A stretch of DNA of 64,000 nucleotides from Enterococcus termitis (GCF_001730305.1 NZ_MIJY01000047.1:113064-177063); one strand, 5' to 3'. Positions 16,856 to 26,017 are shown, counted from the stretch's first letter. Numbers and translations: made by a program. Notes: generated by a model from the sequence alone, not told the origin.

Positions 16856-19099
16856 TTATAAATAGGGCCTTGTAATCGAATCTGCTGAAATTGCCAGCTC
16901 TTGAGGAGAACCGCTGAACATCAATTCTCCTCCATTTGAACCACCTTCCGGTCCCATTTCAATCACCCAATCAGCTTGTTTGATCAAGCTTAAATGGTGT
17001 TCTAGAAGAATCAAACTGCTTCCGCCATCGACCATTTGATTAAAAAGAACTAATAGTTGGTTCATATCAGCTAAATGCAAGCCATCTGTTGGTTCATCTA
17101 GTAAATAAATTGTTCCTTTTTTGTGGAGTTGACTTGCTAATTTTAATCGTTGCAGTTCTCCGCCGGAAAGAGTTGTCAATGATTGATTCAATTTCAAATA
17201 GCCTAATCCGACTTCTAATAAGGTCCCTAATCTCTTCTTAAAGGGCTGATCAGAAAAGAACTGAGTGCTTTCATTCACTGTCATTTCTAAGATGTCCACG
17301 ATCGTCTTTTCCTTATATGTGTATCTCAAAACGGCTGGATCGTAGCGAGCACCATGGCAGACTTCACATGTCGTAACTATATCGTCCATAAAAGCCATGT
17401 CTGAAACGATTACTCCTTTCCCGCGGCATCTTGGACAGGCTCCCTTTGAATTATAGCTAAATAAAGCTGCACTTACTTTATTTTCTTTGGCAAATAAATC
17501 ACGAATTTTTCCAAATAAATCTAAATAAGTCAAAGGCGTTGAACGTAAATTAATTCCGATGATTTTTTGTGAAATAGCTACAATTTCTTGATTTTGCTCA
17601 ATAGCAGTTTGGCGGATCATTTCCCCTAATGAAGATTTTCCTGAACCTGCAACACCACAAATAACAGTCATGATCCCTAAAGGAATTGCAGCTGAAAAGT
17701 CTTTTAAATTATGAAAGTTTGCATCGGTAATTGATAAAAAGTCTTTTGGCTGACGTGGATGCTCGTTGATTTTGATGTCTGTTTGTAGCGCTTGACTAGT
17801 AAGTGTGTCCGATTGCAGAAATTTAGAGTAATCCCCAGCGAATTGAAGTTTTCCTCCTGCCTCTCCTGCTCCAGGACCCATATCGAGAATATAATCAGCA
17901 CAACGAATTAATTGAGGATTATGCTCAACCAAAATTACTGTATTCCCTTTCTCCTTTAAAGAGAGCAACGCATGAATAATTCGATCAATATCTTTGGGAT
18001 GCAAGCCTGCACTTGGCTCATCTAAAATGTACACCATATCGTTTAGAGCACTATTGATATATTTTGAAATTCGAATACGCTGAGCTTCCCCGCCAGAAAG
18101 ACTGCCAGTTGATCTGCCCAATGTTAAATAGCTTAGACCAATATCGATCAATGCTTGTACACGCTTTTGAATTTCTGGTTTGATATCTATAGCCAAAGGA
18201 TCGGTTATTTCTCCGATAAATGCAAGCAATTCATCTAGTGAAAGCATTGCTGCATCGGCAATACTCTTTCCAGATATCTTACAGCTTCTCACTCTTTCAT
18301 TGACACGACTCCCATGACATACAGGACAAGTTTCTACCGTTACGAAACGATCCAGTTGTTTTTGATGTCGTTTTCCTTCATCTGAATGAAGGATACTTCT
18401 TTTCATTCGCGGAATCAATCCTTCAAAAAGTGCAGTATGCGGCCATTTTTCCGGTGGATTTTTTAGTTTTTGCTGTGGTGCATATAAAAGCAAGTGCAAT
18501 TCATCTGCTGAATAATCGTTTATTTTTTTGTCTAAATCAAACAATCCACTATCCGCATAACGTTTCCAGCGCCAAAAGCCTGTATGAAAAGTAGGAAAAT
18601 CAATAGGATCTTCATTTAACGATTTATCAAAATCGACGAGTTTATGAATATCAATAGCTGTTACAGTTCCTAACCCGTCACATTCTGGGCATTTGCCATC
18701 TGGATGATTAAATGAAAAAGTATCTGAATAGCCAACAAATGGCTTACCTACTCTTGAAAAAAGCAAACGTAAAAACGTATAGATATCTGTATAGGTTCCT
18801 ACTGTGGAACGTGAATTAGAAGATAACTTTTTTTGTTCAATAACAATAGCTACTGGTAAATTTTCAATACGTTCAACGATCGGTCTACCATATTTAGGTA
18901 GATATTTTTGTAAAAAGCTGGGAAAGGTATCATTCAATTCTCTGCGTGATTCTGCTGCCAATGTATCAAAAATCAGAGAAGATTTTCCTGATCCAGAAAC
19001 ACCTGTTACAACAGTCAGTTGATGCTTGGGAATCTGAGTCGTAACATTTTTTAAGTTGTTTTGTGTCGCATTTTTGATTTTGATCCATTCTTTTTCCAT
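16856..19099 (-). CDS. Short UvrA-like ABC ATPase (UvrA2 type)
   Basis: A 747-residue UvrA homologue, about 200 residues shorter than UvrA proper. It has two ABC modules: Walker A GVSGSGKSSL (about residue 32-41) and GVAGSGKSSLG, two UvrA signature blocks (GRSTGSLSGGEAQRIRISKY and LTTLSGGELQRLKLASQL) and two zinc-type CxxC pairs (CPECDGLG, CPVCHGSR and CPRCRGKG, CEVCHGA). The region that binds UvrB in UvrA is missing or reduced, so it may act outside classical nucleotide excision repair; relatives are linked to DNA damage tolerance or drug resistance. Start ATG 19099 is chosen for AGGAGG six bases upstream; an open extension to 19132 lacks such a site. Confidence 0.82.
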   Translation of the reverse strand: MEKEWIKIKNATQNNLKNVTTQIPKHQLTVVTGVSGSGKSSLIFDTLAAESRRELNDTFPSFLQKYLPKYGRPIVERIENLPVAIVIEQKKLSSNSRSTVGTYTDIYTFLRLLFSRVGKPFVGYSDTFSFNHPDGKCPECDGLGTVTAIDIHKLVDFDKSLNEDPIDFPTFHTGFWRWKRYADSGLFDLDKKINDYSADELHLLLYAPQQKLKNPPEKWPHTALFEGLIPRMKRSILHSDEGKRHQKQLDRFVTVETCPVCHGSRVNERVRSCKISGKSIADAAMLSLDELLAFIGEITDPLAIDIKPEIQKRVQALIDIGLSYLTLGRSTGSLSGGEAQRIRISKYINSALNDMVYILDEPSAGLHPKDIDRIIHALLSLKEKGNTVILVEHNPQLIRCADYILDMGPGAGEAGGKLQFAGDYSKFLQSDTLTSQALQTDIKINEHPRQPKDFLSITDANFHNLKDFSAAIPLGIMTVICGVAGSGKSSLGEMIRQTAIEQNQEIVAISQKIIGINLRSTPLTYLDLFGKIRDLFAKENKVSAALFSYNSKGACPRCRGKGVIVSDMAFMDDIVTTCEVCHGARYDPAVLRYTYKEKTIVDILEMTVNESTQFFSDQPFKKRLGTLLEVGLGYLKLNQSLTTLSGGELQRLKLASQLHKKGTIYLLDEPTDGLHLADMNQLLVLFNQMVDGGSSLILLEHHLSLIKQADWVIEMGPEGGSNGGELMFSGSPQELAISADSITRPYL

Positions 19100-19138
19100 A
19101 ATTTTCCTCCTATGTAAATGTATGAATGACATATGGTT

Positions 19139-19512
19139 AACGCTAAGAAGACAAGTTCTTCACTTCTTAAACTACGAGTACTTAGAAGTCAGTGTGATCA
19201 AAAAAGTGTCATTGAGACTGTTCCACATTTTCTCATACTTTAGTATGCTTCGCTACAAGAACTTGAAACGTTTTTTGGGGCTGTCGTAGCTGTGTCCTCA
19301 ACATTTATTATAGAGCGAAAGATAGATGAATACGAATAAATCGTTGTAGTTTTCAAATAAAACGAAAGAGATTCTTAATTATTTATCATTATAAAAGTAA
19401 GGATAAAAAGACTTTTCTTGCATATGTATAGATTTCCTCTGAAAAGAAAAAGACTAATTAATTTTAATTGTTAATTAAAGAAAAAGCGAAAAGTCTTTTT
19501 GAGATTTGTATC
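19139..19512. other. Non-coding stretch between the UvrA-like gene and the PTS operon
   Basis: About 370 AT-rich bases without a supported gene. It contains a long imperfect inverted repeat (AAAAGACTTTTC near 19409-19420 and GAAAAGTCTTTTT near 19488-19500) that may act as an additional terminator, and a small palindrome around 19232-19246. No RNA gene was recognised. Confidence 0.5.
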
Positions 19513-19544
19513 AAAAAAAGGGATTGAGAAGTAACTCTCAACCC
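19513..19544 (-). terminator. Terminator of the galactitol-type PTS operon
   Basis: Stem GGGTTGAGA / TTCTCAATCCC on the minus strand (19544-19536 and 19529-19520), one bulge, followed by seven U residues (19519-19513). It lies 78 bases after the last gene. Confidence 0.8.
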
Positions 19545-19621
19545 ACTTGAGTCTAATGAATAAGATCGCTCAAAAAACTTTTCCGTTTTCATTTCTTGGA
19601 AAAATATTTTCAGATCTATCT

Positions 19622-20137
19622 TTATTCTCCGATGATCATCAACTGACACTTTCTCTTCCGTTGACGATTTTGATCAAAATCAATAAAGTAAATATAGCCA
19701 ACCGAACCAATTTGAAGAGTACTCTCCTTCACAACAAAGGTTTCACTCGCTCCAAAAAATGAAGCACGTATATGAGCATCGCCATTTAATATAGTTCCTG
19801 GGTCACAAGGGTAATTAGCGTCATTTAAGCTCATCAAAAAGTCTAAATGCTTTGGTCCAGGATAACGATAATTTGTATTCTCTGATACTTCTCTTGGAAT
19901 GATTGTATCTAAAATACGGTTAAGATCAACTTGTAAAAATTCGTCTCCATTAAAATCGGTATCATGAACATGTTCTTCAAATATTACAGCACAAGTGGTA
20001 TGCGGAGACTGAACGACACAAAGACCATTCGTTACTTGACTTTCCTTGAGTGTTTGCTTCACTTCTTCAGTAATATTATGATAACTTACACGTTGCCCAT
20101 TAGATGTTAAAATCAATTCCTTTGCATATGTTTTCAT
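19622..20137 (-). CDS. YjbQ family (UPF0047) protein, last gene of the PTS operon
   Basis: A 171-residue protein with the YjbQ signature: SPHTTCAVIFEEHVHDTDFNGDEFL, where the Thr-Thr-x-Ala and later GDAHIRASFFGASETFVV blocks carry the conserved His, Asp and Ser of the active-site pocket. E. coli YjbQ has weak thiamin-phosphate synthase activity in suppressor assays, but the true role of the family is unknown. It starts four bases after the stop of the isomerase-like gene, showing that it belongs to the sugar operon, which is unexpected and suggests a role in handling a phosphorylated intermediate. Confidence 0.8.
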   Translation of the reverse strand: MKTYAKELILTSNGQRVSYHNITEEVKQTLKESQVTNGLCVVQSPHTTCAVIFEEHVHDTDFNGDEFLQVDLNRILDTIIPREVSENTNYRYPGPKHLDFLMSLNDANYPCDPGTILNGDAHIRASFFGASETFVVKESTLQIGSVGYIYFIDFDQNRQRKRKCQLMIIGE

Positions 20138-20140
20138 TCG

Positions 20141-20842
20141 CTAGCGCTCCTTCAATTCATCTCTAACCTTCGTAACTTCTTCAACCATTTCCTGAAGTGT
20201 GTGGATCGGATCAGTAGCGCAGACGATACCACTTGTCCCGCCTGTACCATCAGCACCAGATTCAATCGCTTGCCGCACATCAGCAATCGTACTAATACCA
20301 GCAGCTTGAAGCACTAATGTCTTCGGTGAGACAGCCTTAACGGCTTGATTGGTTTGCTCCATATAAGAAACATCACTCACTTTCCCCGTACCTATCAACT
20401 CTGTCGGTTCACATACCATCACATCAGGTTTTAGTGTAGCAATCGCTCTTGCTTCTGCAATCGAGTCAGCGCATGCAATCACTATTATTCCTTCTTCCTC
20501 GGCTCTTTGCATCGTCTTTACTAATTGATTGACCTTAATAGGATGTTCTGCATGGTTTAAAAACGTCGCTTGTACTCCTGCTGCGGAAATGCCTTCTGGT
20601 AAAATATACCCCATGCCCGCACCAACTGTTAATGCATCCATATGCTGAACAGTAATAATCAAGTTCGTTGTTTCCTTTGCAATTCGATAAGCATCGACAT
20701 ACTGAACAGTGAAAAAAATATCTATATCGAATGTTTTCGCTAATTCATCTGCAGCTTTTGCTAGCTTCAAGGCTTCTTCTCCATATAAATACGCTTTAGG
20801 ATTCACACAGAAAAATGGTGCCCGAATCTCTCTTTTTTTCAA
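20141..20842 (-). CDS. Divergent triosephosphate isomerase-family protein
   Basis: A 233-residue TIM barrel close in shape to archaeal-type triosephosphate isomerases. Catalytic positions are recognisable: Asn and Lys in FCVNPKAYLYG, His in TFLNHAEHP (equivalent of GHSER), and Glu in VCEPTELIGTGK (equivalent of EPVWAIGTG), with phosphate-binding loops GTGGTSGIV near the end. A housekeeping TpiA would be elsewhere, so this paralogue probably isomerises another aldose/ketose phosphate, as EryH does in erythritol catabolism. It sits 15 bases after the aldolase gene in a PTS operon. Confidence 0.75.
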   Translation of the reverse strand: MKKREIRAPFFCVNPKAYLYGEEALKLAKAADELAKTFDIDIFFTVQYVDAYRIAKETTNLIITVQHMDALTVGAGMGYILPEGISAAGVQATFLNHAEHPIKVNQLVKTMQRAEEEGIIVIACADSIAEARAIATLKPDVMVCEPTELIGTGKVSDVSYMEQTNQAVKAVSPKTLVLQAAGISTIADVRQAIESGADGTGGTSGIVCATDPIHTLQEMVEEVTKVRDELKER

Positions 20843-20857
20843 AATTTGTCACCTCTT

Positions 20858-21685
20858 TTATTTAGTTGCAAATACGGTATAGTAATGCGCTAATGCTTCT
20901 TCAATTGCACTGTTGGCTGTTTTCTTTAACTGAAAATAATCACTCGGACGATCCTTATCGATCGAAGTCATTGCTGCTGTGATAAAATCTGTAAAAATAT
21001 TAATTTTGGAAATGCCTTCTGTTGCACAGCGTTGTAAATTCTCGTCTCCAGAAGAGGAACCACCATGTAAGACTAGCGGTGTTTTTACTGCTGATCTAAG
21101 CTCAGCCAAACGTTCAAAGCTGATTTTAGGTGTTCCTTTATAAAACCCATGGGCCGTTCCAATCGAAACAGCAAGAGAATCAACCTGTGTTTCATTAACA
21201 AAGTTTACAGCATCTACCACTTCTGTATAAATGGAGTCACTGTGGTCATGATTCTCGTAGTTGACTCCTGAACCAACAAATCCGATTTCTGCTTCAACTA
21301 CTACACCTCTTTCATGTGCATATTCAGCAATTTCTTTAGATCGCCGCACATTTTCTTCAAATGGATCTTGTGATGCATCAATCATAACTGAAGAAAAGCC
21401 GAGTTCAATTGCTTGTTTCACAACCTTTTCATCTTGTCCGTGATCTAAATGCAGGACTACAGGAACAGTCGCTTTTTCTGCCAGATACTTTCCTATCAAA
21501 GCGGCTTCTTCTAAGGACATCATGTCCATATGCGCCTGTGCAAATGCTAAAATCAATGGTTTATTTAATCGTTCTGCAACTTTCACATATGAACGAGCAG
21601 AATCTAAATCGAAAAAATTAGCTGCTGGAATCGCATAGTTTCTTTTTTGTGTATCTCTAAAGAGTTCTTTCGATGTCACTAACAC
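20858..21685 (-). CDS. Class II fructose/tagatose-bisphosphate-type aldolase
   Basis: A 275-residue zinc-dependent class II aldolase. Motifs: PVVLHLDHGQD (Asp catalytic base and first Zn His), EAEIGFVGSGVNYEN, SIGTAHGFYKG (Zn His) and VLHGGSSSGDENL (Zn His and phosphate site), then KINIFTDF. These enzymes split a ketose phosphate into dihydroxyacetone phosphate and an aldehyde. The gene follows the PTS IIB gene and precedes the isomerase homologue, so it probably cleaves the product of this PTS. The ORF start at 21685 overlaps no neighbour; the exact initiator (TTG or GTG near AGGTGGGAAAAC) is not certain. Confidence 0.85.
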   Translation of the reverse strand: MLVTSKELFRDTQKRNYAIPAANFFDLDSARSYVKVAERLNKPLILAFAQAHMDMMSLEEAALIGKYLAEKATVPVVLHLDHGQDEKVVKQAIELGFSSVMIDASQDPFEENVRRSKEIAEYAHERGVVVEAEIGFVGSGVNYENHDHSDSIYTEVVDAVNFVNETQVDSLAVSIGTAHGFYKGTPKISFERLAELRSAVKTPLVLHGGSSSGDENLQRCATEGISKINIFTDFITAAMTSIDKDRPSDYFQLKKTANSAIEEALAHYYTVFATK

Positions 21686-21696
21686 TGTTTTCCCAC

Positions 21697-21981
21697 CTAG
21701 TCCTTTATTTTCGCTTCAATTTCGTGATACATTTCTTCTGTTCCAATACCCGTCAGTAATGGTAATCCCATAATAATTTTGTCTTTGATATTATCTGGTA
21801 CAACGGTTGTACTTACGATAATGTCGTAGTCATCGATTCGATTCATCTCATCTGCTACTTTTGATTGATACAATCTAACATCATTTTCATAGCCTTTTTC
21901 TTTAAGCCATTCTTTCACTTTATTTGTTACGATAGTAGATGTAGCCACGCCTGTGCCACACATAATCAACATTTTTTTCAT
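21697..21981 (-). CDS. PTS system galactitol-type EIIB component
   Basis: A 94-residue EIIB of the PTS_IIB_gat class. The phosphorylated cysteine lies in LIMCGTGVATS (Cys8), followed by the P-loop-like TG. It accepts phosphate from the EIIA encoded two genes upstream and passes it to the incoming sugar. It lies 24 bases after the EIIC gene. Confidence 0.88.
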   Translation of the reverse strand: MKKMLIMCGTGVATSTIVTNKVKEWLKEKGYENDVRLYQSKVADEMNRIDDYDIIVSTTVVPDNIKDKIIMGLPLLTGIGTEEMYHEIEAKIKD

Positions 21982-22005
21982 ATTTTTTCGATCCTTTCAA
22001 CTTTA

Positions 22006-23346
22006 TTATTGTGGTGTACCTTGTCTTTTGGGTAAAATTTTATTTACATAAATCAAACCGAATAATACGACTGCGCCAATAATAGCAAGTCCGCCCCAAC
22101 TAAGGACTTTTGTTAAGCCAATATAGATCCAAGTTGTCCATAGCCCTCCTTCAGCAAGTGCAGTAATACTTGAATTTCCTTGCAAATCAAAGTTTGCCGC
22201 TTTTGCAGACATTGTTACCAAAGGTGCCACCCAAGAAGTGATATAAAGAATACTGACCATGTAAATGGAACCTGCGATGACCGTTCGAACAATATTCCCT
22301 GCAAACACAGCTGCCATCAAACATACAAGAAACGGAATCGTCGCTAGATCACCAAAGGGTAATGTCGTATTTCCTGGTAAAATGACTGCCAGTAAGATGG
22401 TAATTGGAACAAGCAATAAAGAGGAAGAAAGTACAGCTGGATGTCCAACAGACAAAGCAGCATCCATACCAATATAAAGTTCTCTCCCTGGAAAGCGTTT
22501 CTTAACAAATTCATTCGCAGCTTCTGAAATCGGTGTCAATCCTTCCATCAATAAAGCAACCATCCTTGGCATTAGCACCATCACTGCACCGGTTTTCACT
22601 GCTAACTGACCAATACCAGCAACATCATAACCCGCTAAAATACCGATCACCAAGCCAATCAAGAATCCCATCACTGTTGAATCCCCAAAAATTCCAAAGC
22701 GCTTTTGGATGGTTTCAGGATCAGCTTTCCAGTTTTTGATTCCCGGAATACGATCGAACAACCAATTCATCGGTAAGGCGAAAATAAATCCAGGTGCAGC
22801 CGTTCCATGAGGAAAGGTAATATTGGGGAATCCATAAAACTTTTTAACGATGGGTCCAAGAATATCCCCAAATAACAAGATCATCATCATATAAACCACA
22901 GTAGCAGCAATCCCAATTGCAAAATTTCCTGTCAATGCATAAACAAGCGAAGCGATGAACGCCGCGTGCCAAAAGTTCCAAATGTCCACATCCAGAGTTT
23001 TTGTCAATCCGAAAATAATCAAGACCACATTCAGAAGTACACCGATAGGAATTGCCAAACTCCCAAGTACTGTTCCATAAGAAATAGCTGCTGCAGCTGG
23101 CCATCCAACATCGATTGTTGTCAAATTCAAACCAAAGCGTTCAACCATCGCTTGTGCTGCTGGGCCTAAGCTGGAGCTTAATAAATCAATGACCAAATTT
23201 AAACCGACAAATCCGACACCCACCGTTAACGCTGAGGTAAAAGCCTTACTTGGTTTAGTGCCAAGAATAATACCAAAAACAAAAATCAAGATCGGTAAAA
23301 CAACGATCGCGCCTAAATCAACAAACCATTGTAATGCGTTTAACAT
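22006..23346 (-). CDS. PTS system galactitol-type EIIC permease
   Basis: A 446-residue membrane permease of the EIIC-GAT family (PF03611), with about ten to twelve hydrophobic segments. Family landmarks include FPHGTAAPGF, the LMEGLTPISEAANEFVKKRFPGRELYIGMDAALSVGHPAV block with conserved GxxxxxxAHP-like turn, and the polar loop DRIPGIKNWKADPETIQKRFG. It translocates and phosphorylates an unidentified carbohydrate. No polyol-phosphate dehydrogenase is in the operon, so galactitol itself is not a strong guess. Confidence 0.88.
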   Translation of the reverse strand: MLNALQWFVDLGAIVVLPILIFVFGIILGTKPSKAFTSALTVGVGFVGLNLVIDLLSSSLGPAAQAMVERFGLNLTTIDVGWPAAAAISYGTVLGSLAIPIGVLLNVVLIIFGLTKTLDVDIWNFWHAAFIASLVYALTGNFAIGIAATVVYMMMILLFGDILGPIVKKFYGFPNITFPHGTAAPGFIFALPMNWLFDRIPGIKNWKADPETIQKRFGIFGDSTVMGFLIGLVIGILAGYDVAGIGQLAVKTGAVMVLMPRMVALLMEGLTPISEAANEFVKKRFPGRELYIGMDAALSVGHPAVLSSSLLLVPITILLAVILPGNTTLPFGDLATIPFLVCLMAAVFAGNIVRTVIAGSIYMVSILYITSWVAPLVTMSAKAANFDLQGNSSITALAEGGLWTTWIYIGLTKVLSWGGLAIIGAVVLFGLIYVNKILPKRQGTPQ

Positions 23347-23369
23347 ATTTCTTCCCCCATTTCTTTATT

Positions 23370-23831
23370 TTATGCCAAGCCAACGTGATGAATCAGCTGA
23401 ATAAACTCCGCTTTTGTGCGACAATGATACAATTTTTTCATTGTTTCTTGTTGCTGAATCATTTCAATTAATTTTTGCAGCATTTCTAATTGTTCATGTG
23501 GTTCTTTTAATGCCAACATAAAGATCATATGCACATCGATTGCTTTGTCATTTGTCCCCATTTCATAAAATCGGATTGGTTTTTCCAAAGACATAAAAGC
23601 TATTTGTGATTGTTTTACATACTCACTATCCGTATGTGGAATCGCTACACCAATCGAATTCACCGATAATCCCGTCGGGAACTGCGCTTCTCTTTCAATA
23701 ATATGGTCGAGAAAATCATCGGTAACATATCCTTGTTGTTCTAGTTTATTTGTCAATTGTTGAAAGGCCTCTTCTCTGCTTTTTACGTTTACTTGAAATT
23801 CTGCTACTTCACCATCAAAATACATGCTCAA
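23370..23831 (-). CDS. PTS system EIIA component (fructose/mannitol/galactitol class)
   Basis: A 153-residue PTS_EIIA_2 domain protein. The phospho-accepting His lies in NSIGVAIPHTDSEYV (about residue 67). Its first codons overlap the end of the regulator gene by four bases, indicating coupled translation. It receives phosphate from HPr and passes it to the EIIB of the same operon. Confidence 0.88.
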   Translation of the reverse strand: MSMYFDGEVAEFQVNVKSREEAFQQLTNKLEQQGYVTDDFLDHIIEREAQFPTGLSVNSIGVAIPHTDSEYVKQSQIAFMSLEKPIRFYEMGTNDKAIDVHMIFMLALKEPHEQLEMLQKLIEMIQQQETMKKLYHCRTKAEFIQLIHHVGLA

Positions 23832-25801
23832 CGTCCCCTCCTTTCCAAACAGTTTATTAGCTCTTTACTTGTTTTACACTGAACTATTTTTCGTACACTT
23901 TCTTCTGAACCGATCATGTCATATAGAATCGACACCAAATCTTTAGCAATTCCCATATCTTTTTCGGCTATCGCTAAGGTTATGATCAATTGAATTTGAT
24001 TAGCTCCCCACATGATTGGTTTTTGAACGGTCATAAAGGACAGCTTAGTTTCTTTAATTGTCTCTGGTGCTGCATGAGGTAAGGCAACTCCGCTAGTGAG
24101 GCTAGTATTACCAAGCACCTCTCTTTGAAACATCGATTCTTCAAAGAATTCATTTACTAACCCTAACGCCTGGTATTGTTCTATTAAGAAATGTAAGACC
24201 TCGTCTTTTCGTTCTAAGTGCTGATTTAAAAATATCAATTCCTGCTGTATAAAAGGGTTTAAAGACCCAGCGTTTATTTCTTTTGAATACGTAAATGTCT
24301 TTTCGTTTTCACTTAGATTAGATAAATAGGTTGCGATCATTGAGACTTCTGCAGCAGTTGGTAACGCAGAAACATGAAGTACTGGTATGTCCTCTATTTC
24401 AAGAGGAATTGCTGCAATAATTAAATCAATATCATCAATTGGATTTTCCTTAAGCTGTCGTTCTGTTGCGATTTCTACGATCACGCTAGCAGGTAGATTT
24501 TGTTTGATACGATTATAAATCAATTCCGAAGTTGCCAAGCCATTTCCACAAACAATCAACACATGTTTTGTCGACTGGACTTTTTCAAATGCAATTTGAA
24601 AATGTATGGTCAAAAAGGACACCTCGTCTTCATTCAAAAATAGCTTGTAATCTTTCTCGAAAACCGTCGCTGCAAACTGAGTTAACATAAACATAGTGGT
24701 GTACTGTTCTTTTATGTTGTCTTTTAAAGGGTTTCGTACGTAGATATCATTTTTTAGCCGATGGATCATTGGCATTATGTGAGCGATCAGCGCGTGATAT
24801 AATTGTTCATCATTATCGACTTTCACATCTAATAAATGCGTCATCTCATTCATCAATGTTTGCGTTGTTTTTCGGATCGTTTCATCAATATGCATATCAG
24901 AGATCCCCGGGACAACACCATGAGCCAGCAATAATGAGCATAAGTATTGAAGATCATTTTTATAAAAAATACATTGTAATTCTTGATTCATTTCTTCAGA
25001 GAAACTAAGGGCAACCATATATAGTTGCATTTTTTGTAGATCTTTAAAAACAAACTCATTTTGTTCTTCGACATGATGCCCAGCTTTCAATCTCGTTAAA
25101 AAAATAATCAACGACAACTTTAGTGAATAGACAAAATAATCGTTCAACATTTTACCTGTATGAATCATTGTTTTTTCAATGAACGAGTTCACCTGATCGA
25201 TAATTTTCTGATTAAAAATTTCATTCAAAAACGTTAAATCATTGTTTTGAGTATTGCCTGCATGCGAATGATATTTTTTGTTATAGCTAATTAAATATTT
25301 CTTATACACTTTTTGAATCATCGTTTCTTTCTCTAAAGGACTTAAACATCTGTTTGTAAGTTCTTTCAATCCACTCGTTCTCAAATAACCCAATACTTCA
25401 TCCATGTCTTTTTTTATTGACTGTTTACTGACTAAAAAGAGTTCTGCATACTCATCATAGGTTACCTTTTTCTCATCAAGTAAAATCGCAGAAATCATTA
25501 TCAGCTGCCGATAAGCTGGAGAATACACTTCATCTTCTAAAACGCTGATCGTTTCTTGCTGCAGCACTCCTTTCAAACGTTCTTTGGCTTCTGGTGGTCC
25601 AATCAAATACAACCCTTTTCTTGGGACTCGATCAATTTTCAGCTCATTTTCAACAAGATAGTGTTGAATTTGTTCTAAATCTGAATAAATCGTTTTGTTG
25701 GACACAGATAATTGCTCACTGAAAAATTTTGCGGCTTGATATTCTTTTTGCGACAAGAGTAAGTAAAGCAATTCATTTTCTCGTAGTGTCAGTTTATTCA
25801 T
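23828..25801 (-). CDS. PRD-domain transcriptional regulator (MtlR/LicR type) of the PTS operon
   Basis: A regulator of about 657 residues: N-terminal winged HTH (SEQLSVSNKTIYSDLEQIQHYL), second HTH-like region, two PTS regulation domains (about 190-390), a EIIB-like domain with VLIVCGNGLATSELIYNRI, and a C-terminal EIIA-like domain with GVALPHAAPETI. This is the MtlR/LicR activator layout in which phosphorylation by HPr and the cognate PTS tunes activity. I start it at ATG 25801, eight bases after GGAGG (25810-25814); a GTG at 25810 falls within that site. It is the first gene of its operon, so it regulates its own transcription. Confidence 0.88.
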   Translation of the reverse strand: MNKLTLRENELLYLLLSQKEYQAAKFFSEQLSVSNKTIYSDLEQIQHYLVENELKIDRVPRKGLYLIGPPEAKERLKGVLQQETISVLEDEVYSPAYRQLIMISAILLDEKKVTYDEYAELFLVSKQSIKKDMDEVLGYLRTSGLKELTNRCLSPLEKETMIQKVYKKYLISYNKKYHSHAGNTQNNDLTFLNEIFNQKIIDQVNSFIEKTMIHTGKMLNDYFVYSLKLSLIIFLTRLKAGHHVEEQNEFVFKDLQKMQLYMVALSFSEEMNQELQCIFYKNDLQYLCSLLLAHGVVPGISDMHIDETIRKTTQTLMNEMTHLLDVKVDNDEQLYHALIAHIMPMIHRLKNDIYVRNPLKDNIKEQYTTMFMLTQFAATVFEKDYKLFLNEDEVSFLTIHFQIAFEKVQSTKHVLIVCGNGLATSELIYNRIKQNLPASVIVEIATERQLKENPIDDIDLIIAAIPLEIEDIPVLHVSALPTAAEVSMIATYLSNLSENEKTFTYSKEINAGSLNPFIQQELIFLNQHLERKDEVLHFLIEQYQALGLVNEFFEESMFQREVLGNTSLTSGVALPHAAPETIKETKLSFMTVQKPIMWGANQIQLIITLAIAEKDMGIAKDLVSILYDMIGSEESVRKIVQCKTSKELINCLERRGR

Positions 25802-25814
25802 CCAATCCACCTCC

Positions 25815-25828
25815 GGAAAGCGCTTTCC
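25815..25828. promoter_or_regulatory. cre site (CcpA operator)
   Basis: Perfect 14-bp palindrome GGAAAGCGCTTTCC, matching the cre core (AAnCGnTT-type), placed between the -10 box and the ribosome-binding site of the PTS operon. CcpA bound here would block transcription in the presence of a preferred sugar. Confidence 0.8.
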
Positions 25829-25836
25829 ATATTTTT

Positions 25837-25864
25837 AGTATACGTACAATTCTTTATTCAGTAA
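25837..25864 (-). promoter_or_regulatory. Promoter of the PTS operon
   Basis: Minus-strand -35 TTACTG (25859-25864), 16-base spacer, -10 TATACT (25837-25842). The imperfect -35 fits an activator-dependent promoter. Confidence 0.6.
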
Positions 25865-25874
25865 ATGACCTTCT

Positions 25875-25896
25875 AGTTCCACATTAATGTGGAACT
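25875..25896. promoter_or_regulatory. 22-bp palindrome, candidate PRD activator site
   Basis: A perfect inverted repeat of AGTTCCACATT (25875-25885) with its complement (25886-25896). Its centre is about 55 bases upstream of the predicted start, just beyond the -35 box, where an MtlR/LicR-type activator would bind. It has no U tract, so it is not a terminator. Confidence 0.55.
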
Positions 25897-25926
25897 CTCT
25901 ATTAAAGAGGAGCAGGCTTGCCATGA

Positions 25927-25966
25927 AGACAAAAAAAGTGTCAGAAAAAAGTGAAAAACACTTTTT
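25927..25966 (-). terminator. Terminator of the esterase lipoprotein gene
   Basis: Inverted repeat AAAAAGTGT (25933-25941) / ACACTTTTT (25958-25966), with U residues following on the minus strand. It insulates the esterase gene from the PTS promoter. Confidence 0.65.
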
Positions 25967-26017
25967 ATCTCACACTTTGTTTACATCAAAAAATGGTGCA
26001 AAAATCGCAGAGCCGTT

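Noticed and set aside
19139..19512. Small proteins in the gap downstream of the PTS operon
   Set aside because: Open frames here lack ribosome-binding sites and protein-like composition.
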